From: Tritrichomonas musculus | Taxonomy: Eukaryota > Parabasalia > Tritrichomonadida > Tritrichomonadidae | Assembly (NCBI GenBank): GCA_039105265.1 | Contig: JAPFFF010000002.1 | Coordinates: 2,356,001-2,420,000 of the forward strand | DNA length: 64,000 nucleotides | Direction: 5' to 3' | Shown: piece after piece, positions 47,045 through 58,700 of the stretch | Numbering within the stretch: the first letter of the stretch is position 1 | Layout of the letters: every line of letters starts with the position of its first letter | The notes under the pieces: generated by a model | Databases searched by the model: none | What the model was told of the DNA's origin: nothing | Seen by the model: only the letters and a program-made list of their open reading frames with translations | Position numbers and translations under genes: made by a program

Positions 47045-47455
47045 ATATACCGAAACGTGTTCTCTTATGTATCTCAGTATTCTCGTTACTGTTTCAGACC
47101 TAGAGATTTTATTTTATTGAACAGTGACATTTTCCTGTAACGAAAATGCAATTATCCCTGGCAGCAAAAGGAAATTATTCGAGCATCATTAATATTTGGA
47201 ATGATTTTTGTCCTGCGGACAAAACCGCTCGCTGCGCTGCGCTCCGCTCACTATCATGTCCAAACAGATTAACGCTTTCCTCGATGGTTTTGCTTTGTAT
47301 ATATCTCAGTAAAGAAACAGAAAAGTAGCGTATAGAAATAGCATGAATGGCTAGGAAGTGATATGTGAATGTTAGTAATGTATGCGCCAGAAAAACACTA
47401 TATCTCAAACACGAATAATTTATTTTTACTTGGGTAAAAGGGAGCACTACAGAAA

Positions 47456-48082
47456 ATGTCAACAGCCACTTCAAGCCAACCATTAAACGAACTCTCATAT
47501 GATTATTTACTGTTTCTCTCATCACCCGATTTCTTACCAATCGAATATAGCTATTATGTATGTGAATATGTTAGACATGAAAGATATTTAGATATATACA
47601 AGAGATGCCAGATAGGCCATAGAGAAATATTAACGAAGATAGATGAAGAGATAGAAGAGATAAGAAAGGCACTTTACGAATACCTTTATGGAACAAAAAC
47701 TAACTATGTGCGTACTTGTGGTATCGGGCAAGAACTTATTGTGATGAATTATCTTGAAAGTAATCTTACAGGAGGCGCAAAGGAAATGATAGAAAAGCTT
47801 GAACAGGCCAGAAATAATAGGAAGAAAGAATACGAAAGGGAAAAGAAAGAGCAAGAAGAAAAGCATAAAAATGAAACAAAAGAGCATTGTAATGCCATGC
47901 ATGAACTAAAGAAACTTGCATGGGATAAAAACGGTACATATGCGTACCAACAAAACAGCCTTGTGAGTGTCAGTCAAGAATGGCTAAACGAAGTGAAAAG
48001 GCTATTAGAGATAACAGGAGAGAATACCAGTTACGACAATATTATATATCTTATGTCATACCTAGCAGAACAAACTGATTGA
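47456..48082 (+). CDS. Coiled-coil protein near the outer Maverick right end
   Basis: 208 residues. The Tyr-rich N-terminal part (YYVCEYVRHERYLDIYKRC) leads into long charged helices (KIDEEIEEIRKALYEYLYG; REKKEQEEKHKNETKEH). It lies immediately inside the right terminal repeat and points outward. Not recognised, and no counterpart in the inner element. A terminus-proximal position is shared with accessory genes of the other elements. Confidence 0.55.
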   Translation: MSTATSSQPLNELSYDYLLFLSSPDFLPIEYSYYVCEYVRHERYLDIYKRCQIGHREILTKIDEEIEEIRKALYEYLYGTKTNYVRTCGIGQELIVMNYLESNLTGGAKEMIEKLEQARNNRKKEYEREKKEQEEKHKNETKEHCNAMHELKKLAWDKNGTYAYQQNSLVSVSQEWLNEVKRLLEITGENTSYDNIIYLMSYLAEQTD

Positions 48083-48099
48083 TAATTTTTTTCCGTATA

Positions 48100-48352
48100 A
48101 AATGGACGGCGACATTGAAGTGGCAAAAAATGATTTTGTCGTGAAATTGAATGAAACGTAAATGTCCTGAGTGAAAAGTTCGTTGTTAATAAAAAACAGG
48201 TGTTTTTAACGAAAGCATAGTGCGGGTAGTAGAGTATCTGGGAAGTTATCCAAAAACGCGAATTTTACAACTGTGACGAAAAAATGAATGGGCTACGGGG
48301 TTTGGAGGGATGTTTGGCTGTAAGCCAGACATCACTCCAAATACTATTGATG
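48100..48352 (-). repeat. Outer Maverick right terminal inverted repeat
   Basis: 253 bp, complementary in register to 6425-6677. It ends CCAAATACTATTGATG, followed by the GTTTT target duplication (48353-48357). Confidence 0.9.
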
Positions 48353-48357
48353 GTTTT

Positions 48358-48531
48358 TATTATGCTACTTGAGGTATTTTCTTATATTATTTACTATTTA
48401 CATTATTTATATGTAGCTTTGAAATATAATAATAATTTTTAATAAATTATATTATTGATATTAAAGAAATTATTATTTTTTTCTAAATAAAAATTTTGAA
48501 TTTAAAATTGAATTAAATGTTAGTTTTTGAA
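48358..48531. repeat. Right half of the 348-bp repeat, split by the outer Maverick
   Basis: Collinear with 5362-5535 of the uninterrupted copy. Together with 6251-6424 it accounts for the whole repeat. Confidence 0.85.
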
Positions 48532-51478
48532 AAAATTATTTTGATAATATCAGAATTTTGAAAATAAATTATTTTTATTAACAAATACTTATTTATTTGA
48601 TAATATATTAGTAATATCCTCATATTAGTGATAATGTATTTATTATATATATTATAAATCACATTTATATTATTATAAAATATATATTTACATTTTAACT
48701 CAGTTTATTTGTATATCACAATTGAGAATTAATTATAATAACGTATTAATTCAATTTTATTTTTCATAAATAATATTATCTTAAATGATATTCAATATTT
48801 TATCAATAAAGTAATAGCAGGATATCATTAAACAATAATATGTTTTAATGAAATGAAAATGCGTTTTTAAAAATCCATTTTCCTATATAAAAACTGAAAT
48901 GTGATATAAAAAGAATTATAGTGGTGAAGTGAATATTAAAAAATCTTTTAAAAATCGATTTTTTTCCCTTACTGAACAACATTTGTTAAAAAATATTTTA
49001 TCCATTTTATAGTATATCCAAGTGATAATTTAAAAATTAGGAAATATTAAAAAAATGTTGATGTTATAAAATAATTTTTATTATAATATTATCAAAGCTT
49101 AAGTTCAATAAAATTGATAAAAACCTGTATATAGATTTGTATTAATATGAAATGTGATTATATATAACTTTTATTAAAAAATATTGAATATTCATCGAGA
49201 AAACATAGTTTTGTCCTCAAAACGCAGTTTTTTCCACCAACTATAATTAAAAATATGTAAATATAATTATGAAAAAAGAATATATGATATGAAGGTTATA
49301 AAATATTTATATATTTGGATATTTACACATTCCCAAAATCCCTTTGAATGGTGGAAATTAGATAAGAACTCAAAAATATTTTCTCTTTTCAAAAGTTAAA
49401 CTTTTTCTGTTTTTATTTTTTTTAGTGAAATATCCCTATTTTGGCTAATAGAATCGGCTTCATATTTAAAAATGCATCATGTTATTGATAATGTTAATAT
49501 TATTTATTATTAATTTTTTATAATTTTAGAATATGATAACCGCCAAACGTCGAACCCTTTTTAATTAAATAAGTAATCTCTCAAAATATAGAAAAATTAT
49601 TATCATATTCACTTCACATTTTTAGTATAAATTCATAGAGTATATGGAAAAAAAAAATTATGAGACAAAATAATATTAATCACCATTTCACATAAATAGA
49701 AAAGATTTAGAAATCTGATATTTTACAGTTTTATTTATCATTATAATTGATGTAGTATCATCGTATTTTTGCTTATTTTTATGAAGGTAAATTCTCAATA
49801 TAATTAATCTACATTTTTTTAAATAATGATTAATTTTGAATTTTTTAATGGTATTTTATTTTCAAACACATAATATATTATTTCCTTATAGAAAAATTTA
49901 ATATATAAGGAGTATTACATGATATATTTTAATATATGATATCATATCGAACTTATCAAAAAGTTGATAAAAAAAAGAATTAACAAAAAACTATCATTTC
50001 TTAATAATATTTGAAATTATTTGGGTATTTGATATTAAATAGATATTTTTATTTCATATATATCAAAAATTAATAAAAATATTAATTTTTCACAAAATAT
50101 CAATATGATTATTTGATTTTCATTTTTCGGTTTTTACCCTGTTATTATAATGTTAAAGATGCCCACAATGGAATTCCAGAGTTTCAGTTTTGTAACTTTA
50201 TGGTACATGATTTTTTTCTTACAGAAAAGAGAAAAAAAATTTTTTTGGTAAAAAAATATAATAATGCACATTAAACCTCAAGCTAAAAAAAATTACTTCC
50301 GCAAATTAATTAAGTGCATCTTATACATTTATTATTTATAATTGATGAATTGAAATATTTCATATATAATGAATTGAAAATGATTCAATTTTTTTTCAAA
50401 AAATACCAATTATTTTCAGAATGCAATGAACTTATTTCAATTTATCAATATATTCATAATATATGATTGTATATAAATCCGTTTTCCATATCATATTCTT
50501 TTTTAATCATTTTTTTCTTGTGAAAACCTAGATATAAAATATTTTTAATTTTTAATTTTTTCAATTCATCAAACATAATAAATTGACAAAACCAATTAGA
50601 AATCAATAAACACATAATATATATTTTAATGAGAAATGACGTTCATTTGAAATTGTTTGTCTAATAGAGTTTTTTGCATTTTATTTAAGAAGAATGTGAT
50701 ATTCATAATTCAACAAATATATTTGATTCAAAACATTGTCTTAGATATTTACAACGCATATATGATATATATTATTTTCCCCAAAATTGGTAAGAATCTA
50801 TTAAGGATATGTTAGGATGATCCCAAAAGTGAAGTGAAAATTATGTACAAATTATTTGTAATTTTTTTTCTGTTTGTAGTAGGTTTTAGGAATTGATAAT
50901 AATAAGAAACAATTAAAATCATATTACATTAATAATTATTACTTATAATACAAAAGATAATTATTATTTCAGAAAATATGCTTAAATTATTTTTTTTTTA
51001 CAATATTTTTTTAGTTTATTATTTGCTTCACATCTAACTGAGAAAATGCATTTTCATTTGGATATAAAATTAGAAATTATATGAAAAACATTTATTACTA
51101 ATTATTATTAGAAAAGCTCTAATATTTTGAGAAAATTTATTTATTTTTTTATCCGACCAAATATAAATTGACCATTAATTTTTTTTTGTCCATTAATTTT
51201 TTTTTTTCCATATACTCTAATAAATTAATTATATAAAAAAAAATTTATTGAATGAACTCATTGAATATATTGTGAGAATGCATTATTTATCCTTTATATT
51301 CAATTGATTATAGATATTGAATATATTCTGAGGTTTTTAATTATTTAATGAAAAAAATTGATAGAAGTGATTGAATATTTTATGAATGCTGATTAATTTT
51401 TATTATCAATTTTATTATAAAAATATAGTGAATTATTGACCTTGTAGATTAAAACAGATTTTTTTGACCTTATACTAA
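48532..51478. other. AT-rich intergenic DNA, no gene supported
   Basis: Long T/A-rich sequence with only short open frames. It contains the second copy of the 50-bp host repeat (about 48732-48780) and scattered CAAAAAGTT words. I see no RNA gene or transposon ends. Confidence 0.5.
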
Positions 51479-51608
51479 GGCCAAATAAGATTGAATTCCT
51501 TATTACTGTAACCGCCAAAATGCAGTAATAAGCGATCATTATTCACCTATTATAGGTCAAATAAAATTGAATTCCTTATTACTATAACCGCCAAACCGCA
51601 GTAATAAG
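51479..51608. repeat. Two-unit tandem repeat with a hairpin in each unit
   Basis: Units 51479-51532 and 51555-51608 are nearly identical (period 76): GGNCAAATAANATTGAATTC, then CTTATTACTG...CAGTAATAAG, which can pair, around an ACCGCCAAA loop. AACCGCCAAA also occurs at about 49540. The function is unknown. Confidence 0.6.
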
Positions 51609-54040
51609 AACTTTTTCACCTTTCTAAAGGCTAATAATTTTGACCTTTAAATATCTTAACAAATTAATTTTTTTTTACAAAATTGAATCATTCAAAAATC
51701 CACTTTTTTAAAATGAAAAGATAAATTGAATGAATAAAGATAGAACTTTTTGTATTACAAAATAATAATCTTTTTTTATAATTTTTGAAATAAATTTAGA
51801 TATTATATATCAATATTTTTTAATATTTAATTTATATGCAGAACCTAGGAAACTAAATACGTTATTTCCGTTAAAATATAAAATCGCATTTTTTAATTGA
51901 TATAAATAAATTCAAATGACGGCATTCATATGATATAATTTTTATGGTGTTTAAAATTTGTTGAAAATAGTAAACTTCATATTTGTTGGCTGCATTTGTA
52001 AAAAAATTAAAATTGGTAATTGAAAAGTTTACGTTAAAATTCAAAACTTATCGTTTTTTTTACTCAGAAAATAAAATGAAGCTGTAGAAAAAAATTTCTC
52101 TGATTTTCTAGTCATAGTACTTCTCTCAGTTAAAATATGATGCCTTAAAATTATATATAAATAAAAAAATTTAAATTTCCAGCGTAACGTTTTTTTATAT
52201 TTTAGTTTTTATTTTTTTCTATTTTCTTATCAAAATTTCCTCTTTATTCCTAATGGTGCAAAATGGTATTTATATCGACCTTAACAGACTTTTGTCAATT
52301 ATAATAATAATCTATAATAAATACCAATTTATAAATTATTCAAGATAAGAGCTAATCTACTCTCTCGATTCCGCAAATAATTCTTGCATTCGCAGTTGCA
52401 TCAAAATGGGATAATGGCCTCGTTGACCATAATTATTTTTATTTTTAGAAATAATTTTGTTTTATGTCCAATAAATTCGTATATCTACAAATTTAAGAAT
52501 AATAAATAAGAATTTTTGCTTAGAAAAATCAAAAAGAACGTACATTTATAAAATATTAATTGATAATTGATTAATTGATCAATTAAAATGCTTTTATTTT
52601 TTTAATATTACTTTAACCAGGCTATGCCCTCTTTATAATTCCTACTAAAAAATTATAATCAAAATCTTTTTATGATATATTTAAATATTTTTTTGTTTTC
52701 AAAACCTTAAATTTCATAATCACTGAGTCTGCTAGCTGTTTTTTGCATGCAGATTATCCCGTGGATGAAATAAATCTTCTTGCCTTTTGTTTTTGAAAAT
52801 AAACCATTCAATTATTTGTATTAATTAATACAATTTCAGATGAAAAATAAAACATTTATATCTTAAAACGTTACGCCGAATTTTTTTATTTTATTTTATT
52901 TATAATAACAAAATATATGATAAAACAATATATCAATCTTTTATTAATTTTTAATCATATTTATGGGAGTTTCCTAGGTTCTAGATTCAGTATCAATTAG
53001 AACCTTAACATATTATTGTTTCAAAATAAGTGCCCTTAATTTTTTTACAAAATATCTTTCAAAACTGATTTTATTATCAATTTTTGATGTAATAATTCAA
53101 TGAATTCAAAATATTTTTTCATTATTTTATCATAAATATCTATAATATTATTTGCTAAATTTATGTTGATATAAGTTATATTCGAGCTACCTTGGTTATG
53201 GTAAATAAAATAATCTTTTAATGATATAGGTTAAAAAGCAATGTTCAAGAAAAATAATTAATATAACTAGATATTTAAAAGAAATATTCGATTTATTTTT
53301 ATATCATAATATTTATTTATGTTTATAAAGCAATTATAATTTTATCATTTGCATAAATAACCAAAAGAAGAAACAAAAAAATATATTTAAATTCAATATA
53401 AAAAATTGTGAGAAAATTAATTTTTGATAAAATAAAACTAATACAAGTTTTTTGAGTAGAATGATATTCATATGAAATTAATTTGATAATTATTTAAATA
53501 TAGTTGTGCAATATTATATTAAATATTGATTCAATTTTTACTTGCGTTTAAAATGATGGTTCATATAGTTTTTATTATATATGCTATTTAATAGTAAGCC
53601 TTGGTTTTTGTATTTACAATTGTATACAACTTGTCCGTTTAAAAATTACAATTGTAATTACAATTGTAAATACGTTATTTTCTCGATATTAGTTTTTTAT
53701 TTTTACCCCGTAGAATATTGAATTTTTAGAATTGCGGGGATAAAATGTCAATTAATAAAAACTCTCAATTTATTGATAAAAAATAAATTTGAATGGTCTA
53801 ATTGAATTTAATTTTTTGTATTTAAAAAGTTTTCGTTTTGAAAAAGTTTATGTGGTTATATTTTACATACGTTTATGTACGTTAAATCGATTTTTTTTTC
53901 ATATATTTTGGATTTATCTCATTGTGAAAACAAAATTGAGCTATTGCCATAAAAAATAATTTTTTTTATTTCATGAGGAAAGTAGTAAATGTATGTGCGT
54001 ATTGGTGGTCGAATAATTTTTATAGGTCTCCCAATACCAG
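51609..54040. other. AT-rich intergenic DNA, no gene supported
   Basis: No credible coding. A small palindrome of ACAATTGTAA-type units lies at about 53620-53670. The sequence is otherwise A/T runs with no recognisable feature. Confidence 0.5.
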
Positions 54041-55480
54041 GAACCAAGCTCAAAACCTCATTAAGGATGTTGCCCACTGCCCAATTATGCATGGCATTAA
54101 AAAAATCTGCCCTGCCCACATGGGCAATGCATTTTTTTATATAAATATATTAAATTTTTTTGCATTGATAATGTGTATAAATTGTACTTTTAAATATTTT
54201 TTTAATTAAAAAAAAAAGATCTAAATTTTATATTATATATGTAAAAATTGAATTGTTTATATTGGGCAATAAACCTTTGAAATTTTTGGGCATGGGCGCC
54301 CATGCCCATCATTCAAAATTTGAAAGAATTTCAATAGTTTACATCCTGGGCAGTACTGCCCACTTTCATAAGGTCAAATGTGGTCAAATAAATTAACCTT
54401 TTTGCCCAGGCTTTTTTATAATTAATAATGATAAAATATGCATTTATTTTCTTAAAATACCTCAAATAAGCTCGGAAATGCTTTTTGGAGCTTTTTTTAC
54501 TGTGATTTAGAAGCTGTTTATTGCAATCATCTGAATCAATAATAATTAAATCGGGATATAACAATAAGAAGCTCCAAAATACAGTAAAAAAGCTCAGAAG
54601 AGCATTTATAAGCTATATATTTCTAATTCAAGAACTGGTTGTTCCTATACTTTATATTGAAAGAAGTAATATTTGAATATTATTCTTTTATTCTTTTTTT
54701 TTATTTTTAAATTTATAAATTTATGACAATTACTAAGAATATGTTTATCAAATATATTAAAATTAAAATGATTCAGATTATCCTATAAAAAAAATATAAA
54801 ATATCATATGTTAAAAACTGTTATGGCATTTTTAACCACCATCATTATGATAATCACATTGTGATGATTCTTTTGAGACCCAATTTGATGTGTTTATTTA
54901 AAAAGGATATCATAATATGAGCCCTCTAATATACTCTATTAGATTTTAAAGAAATTCGGCCCTCAATTTTTTGAATGAGTTCTTTGAAATTTTTTTCCAG
55001 ATTTGTTTGCTTTTTTTACAATCAAAAATGAAAAAAGAATAACAAAATATTAAATTATAGAAATAAATGAAGATAAATATACTTATTTACTTCTTTAATG
55101 ATGAAAATAATTTAACTTTATGATTTATATTAAATTCTTAAAAATATTTTTCACAAAATTTAATTTGAATACCAAATATATTATGTAATAATGCTTTTTA
55201 CTTCAAAATATTACTAAGTTTACATTTTTTATGAAAAGCATTTCGACAATTCTCATATAAAAATGAAATAATTTGAATAATTCTTAATGATTAATTATTA
55301 TTTTCCTATTTTGTACTAGTTTGTTAAAATTTTTAATCAAAAAAAAAATATAAATATAGCGAATAAACCCTTTTTTGAAAAGAAAATTTTAAAAAATGTG
55401 GTTATATTTTTTTTTTTGGGCAATTTCTAAAAAATCTTGGGCATTTTGGGCAAATTTTTTTTAAATGGTCGGGCAAAAAC
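54041..55480. repeat. Region of repeated TGGGCA/TGCCCA words with a foldback
   Basis: In otherwise AT-rich DNA, TGGGCA or its complement recurs at about 54069, 54077, 54113, 54120, 54264, 54290-54310 (GGGCATGGGCGCCCATGCCC), 54346-54363, 54401, 55418 and 55438-55478. A foldback at about 54471-54612 pairs GGAGCTTTTTTTACTGT with its complement. It may be a decayed repeat element. A 66-codon open frame at 53919-54119 overlaps the start and is not trusted. Confidence 0.4.
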
Positions 55481-55726
55481 GCATCATTAAACCTCATTTT
55501 GAAAATTAACGAAAAAATTATCCACAGGGTTTAAATTTTAATTAGCCTTCATAATCTGTTGTAGAACAAGGCCTGTCATAAAGCGCTAAACCCTCATTTT
55601 AAAATTTATTTCAAAGTTAATTTGGGATTTAATTTTTGAATAAGGGCTCCAAGATGATTCTGAGAACAAGTTATAAAATTTTAATTTTTTCAATCTAATT
55701 TTTTTCCACTTTTTTATTTTTGATAA
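55481..55726. other. Sequence just upstream of the third Maverick's polymerase
   Basis: AT-rich; it may include the left end of the third element, but no terminal repeat can be recognised because its partner would lie outside the window. Confidence 0.3.
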
Positions 55727-58700
55727 ATGGCTTTCAACCAAAATTCATTTATTGATTTTACTAATAACGATATTGTTGAATCTATTAATAATATTAATCA
55801 AGGACTTAATGAAAATCTTGAAATTGCAGATGTTCGTCGATATCGAGGAGGTGCTAAATTACGAAATATCAAAACATTATATACATATCTAAATCAACAT
55901 AACGCTCAAGAAATAATTAATCCTGATTTTAAAGATGATAATGAATTTGAAGAAGGTCTTGATAACTTCATTATTCATGAACAAAAACGTCACAAACAAT
56001 TATTAAATGAATCTTATGAACGAAATTATGAAAATATTTCAAAACGTGAATCATTTTATGATGATGAACAACCAAATGAATCTGATATTCACTATTTTAA
56101 TGAACAACAATCTCAAATCAATCAAGAATATCAGAATCAACGAAATGAACAAAATTATAACAATAATATTGCAAATCGTGAAACATTTTATGATGAACAA
56201 CCAAATGAATCTGATGTTGAATACTTTGAACAAGAGCAAAATGAAATTAAACGACATTATGAAATCGAAGATGCAATTAAACGTGCAAATGAAGCAGTTG
56301 ATAATGCAATTCAATTAATCAATGAATTTGAAAAATCAAATCTCAAGAAAATTGAACCAAAACTCATTAAAGACAAATCCCATTTACTTGAATATTACAT
56401 TCCTGAAAACGAAGAATTATATGAATATCTTGATAAATTCAATAACAAATTTAAATCAAAACACAATGATTATCTTATGATTAATGAACCACATGATTTT
56501 GATAAAGCAGTTGAGGTTTGGGATTATTATACCAAATATGATAAAGATTATGTTGATAAAGAGGAATACAATGGCTCCCCAATTGTTATTTATTATTTCA
56601 ATCAAATCTCATCATTAAATCAAATCTTCGAATCATTGCAACAAGTATTTGATAGAGAACTAAAACCATTCAAAATTCATTTCCAATTATCTGGTGTATT
56701 TGAAACTCCTGTTCATGATTTGGAGAATGAAGAAAAGGACCATTTCGAATATGAAGCACGAAATATTAATTGGAAAAATTATCAATCTACAATTCCTATA
56801 ATAATATCATCATTACAGGACCTTGATTATGTTAAAATGTATATTGAATCGAATCTCAATTCATATGAAACATCAACTTCATCAACTAAATTAACAATCG
56901 TTGGTTCAATTTCATTTTCTGTTTCGAGAATGCGAAAAGTTACTGGACATATCAAAGATTTACCAGAAGAATTCATCAAAAATGATTTTATTATATCTGA
57001 CAATGAAGATGATAAATTATGTTTCTATCGATTTCTTGCAATCTGTTTGAGTGATATCATAATTGTAAATAATGTTGAAATACATAAACTTGCAGACACT
57101 CAAAAATATCGAGTACAAGATAGAACTAAGGTTGCTAAAAAAATCCTTCTCAAAGAACATAACATTGAATATAACACCAAAATTCCAAAACAAGGATTAA
57201 ATATTCTCAAAGAATTCAAAGGAGTAACAATGGAACAAATGGAAGAATTGGCTAAAAAGCATCATCTAAATATTAATATTTATGAGTTCACTAAAACTGA
57301 TAATTCTTCATATTATGACTTATCTGAACAATGGTTTTTCGATAAATCTTATCCAACTCATTCTGCATTACTTTTCTCGAAAGACCAAATTATTCATATC
57401 ATGTACATTAAGAATCCTGAAAAACTAACTCAAATACATATTTGTCCAAAATGTCATTCATATACTCATCGTGGGCCTAAAAATATGTTTAGATTTGAAT
57501 CTCATGTCAAACATTGTGATGGCGTTTTCAAGAAGAACTTTATTCCAAACAAGGAACCACTTCCATTCTGTCCACATATTTTAAACAATCCTGTTTATGA
57601 ATATTGTTTGGCATACGATTTAGAATGGAAACCTAACATTTATTATATGACATACGATTTTGAAACGATGGAGCAATCAGTTAACAAATCGATTTCTGAT
57701 TCAACTGTAATCAATTCACGTTTAATACCTCTTTCTGTTGCTTCATGTGTTAAATTATCTTCAGGATTAATTACAAAACATTTCTCATTAAAGGATTCAG
57801 AAGAATTTATTCCAGAATGGATTTCATGGTTGTTCGAACAATCGATGGAAGTACTGAATGATAAAATTAAATATGACAAATCGTTCCTCCCTGCTGATAA
57901 AATTTATGATATTGATACAAATATTTATACCATAACTGTTTTTGGATTTAATTCCTCAAGATTTGATTCTAATTTGTTCAAGAAATATCTTAATTACTCA
58001 CACTGGAAAGTTGAATCAAATTCATTAATTGGAACAATATCTTCATTAAAACAATTCATTCTTGTTTCAGACCATCTTCCAACAAAACTTAGATTTATTG
58101 ATGCTCAATCATTTGTTGCTGGAGGAACATTAAAACAATTTGGTATTGATTTTGGTGGTGAAACTAATTCTGTCAAAGGAATATTTCCATATGAAGCGAT
58201 TAATTCAAATAATTACAATGAAGTACTTTCGAAATCTGAACCATTTTCATACAACGACTTCTATAGTTATCTCAACCAAAAAAATCCACTCTCACAATCT
58301 GATTACCAAATATATCTCGAAGATGCTAAAAACTATAAATCTCGATGGGATTACTTACTTGCTTATAATGACAATGATGTTGAAATGATGATTAAACCAA
58401 TTGACAATTTAATTCAACTCAATGCTCAATACAAAGTTGATTTGATATCCAATCTATCATTATCTAAGAATGCATCTTGTATAAAATATGCTCTAGCATA
58501 CAAGGATTTCAATCCTCATGAAAATTATAATCCTATACACAAATACAACGAATTCATACCAAACCCTAAATGGTGGCAATTCAAATGTGAAAATTATTAC
58601 AAACAAGATGAACGATACAATCTTACTCATAATCCTAAAAGAGACCTTTCAAAATGTGTTTCGTCCAATGATTACAAAGAATTTCTCAAACTTTACAATG

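Larger units (their letters stand above)
6425..48352. mobile_element. Outer Maverick/Polinton, carrying a nested second Maverick
   Basis: Bounded by collinear 253-bp terminal inverted repeats (6425-6677 and 48100-48352) and a 5-bp target duplication GTTTT (6420-6424, 48353-48357). Excluding the nested element it is about 18.9 kb. Parts: integrase, polymerase (split by the nested element), fibre-like, major capsid candidate, packaging ATPase, small basic proteins and several unknowns. It is broken: divided by the inner element, plus about three other breaks. The terminal repeats differ at very few positions, so insertion is fairly recent, but it is older than the inner element, which landed in it. 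Confidence 0.9.

Noticed and set aside
6195-48780. The 50-bp repeats on both sides as target duplication of the outer Maverick
   Set aside because: They lie at unequal distances from the ends, outside the 348-bp repeat halves; the true duplication is GTTTT, proven by the intact paralogue.
53919-54119. 66-codon leftward open frame
   Set aside because: It has a somewhat protein-like middle but sits in the TGGGCA repeat region and ends in low complexity; no family match from memory. Left as uncertain.
48532-55726. Hidden host gene in the 7-kb gap
   Set aside because: Only short, low-complexity frames; no domain, Inr or codon signal could be supported.
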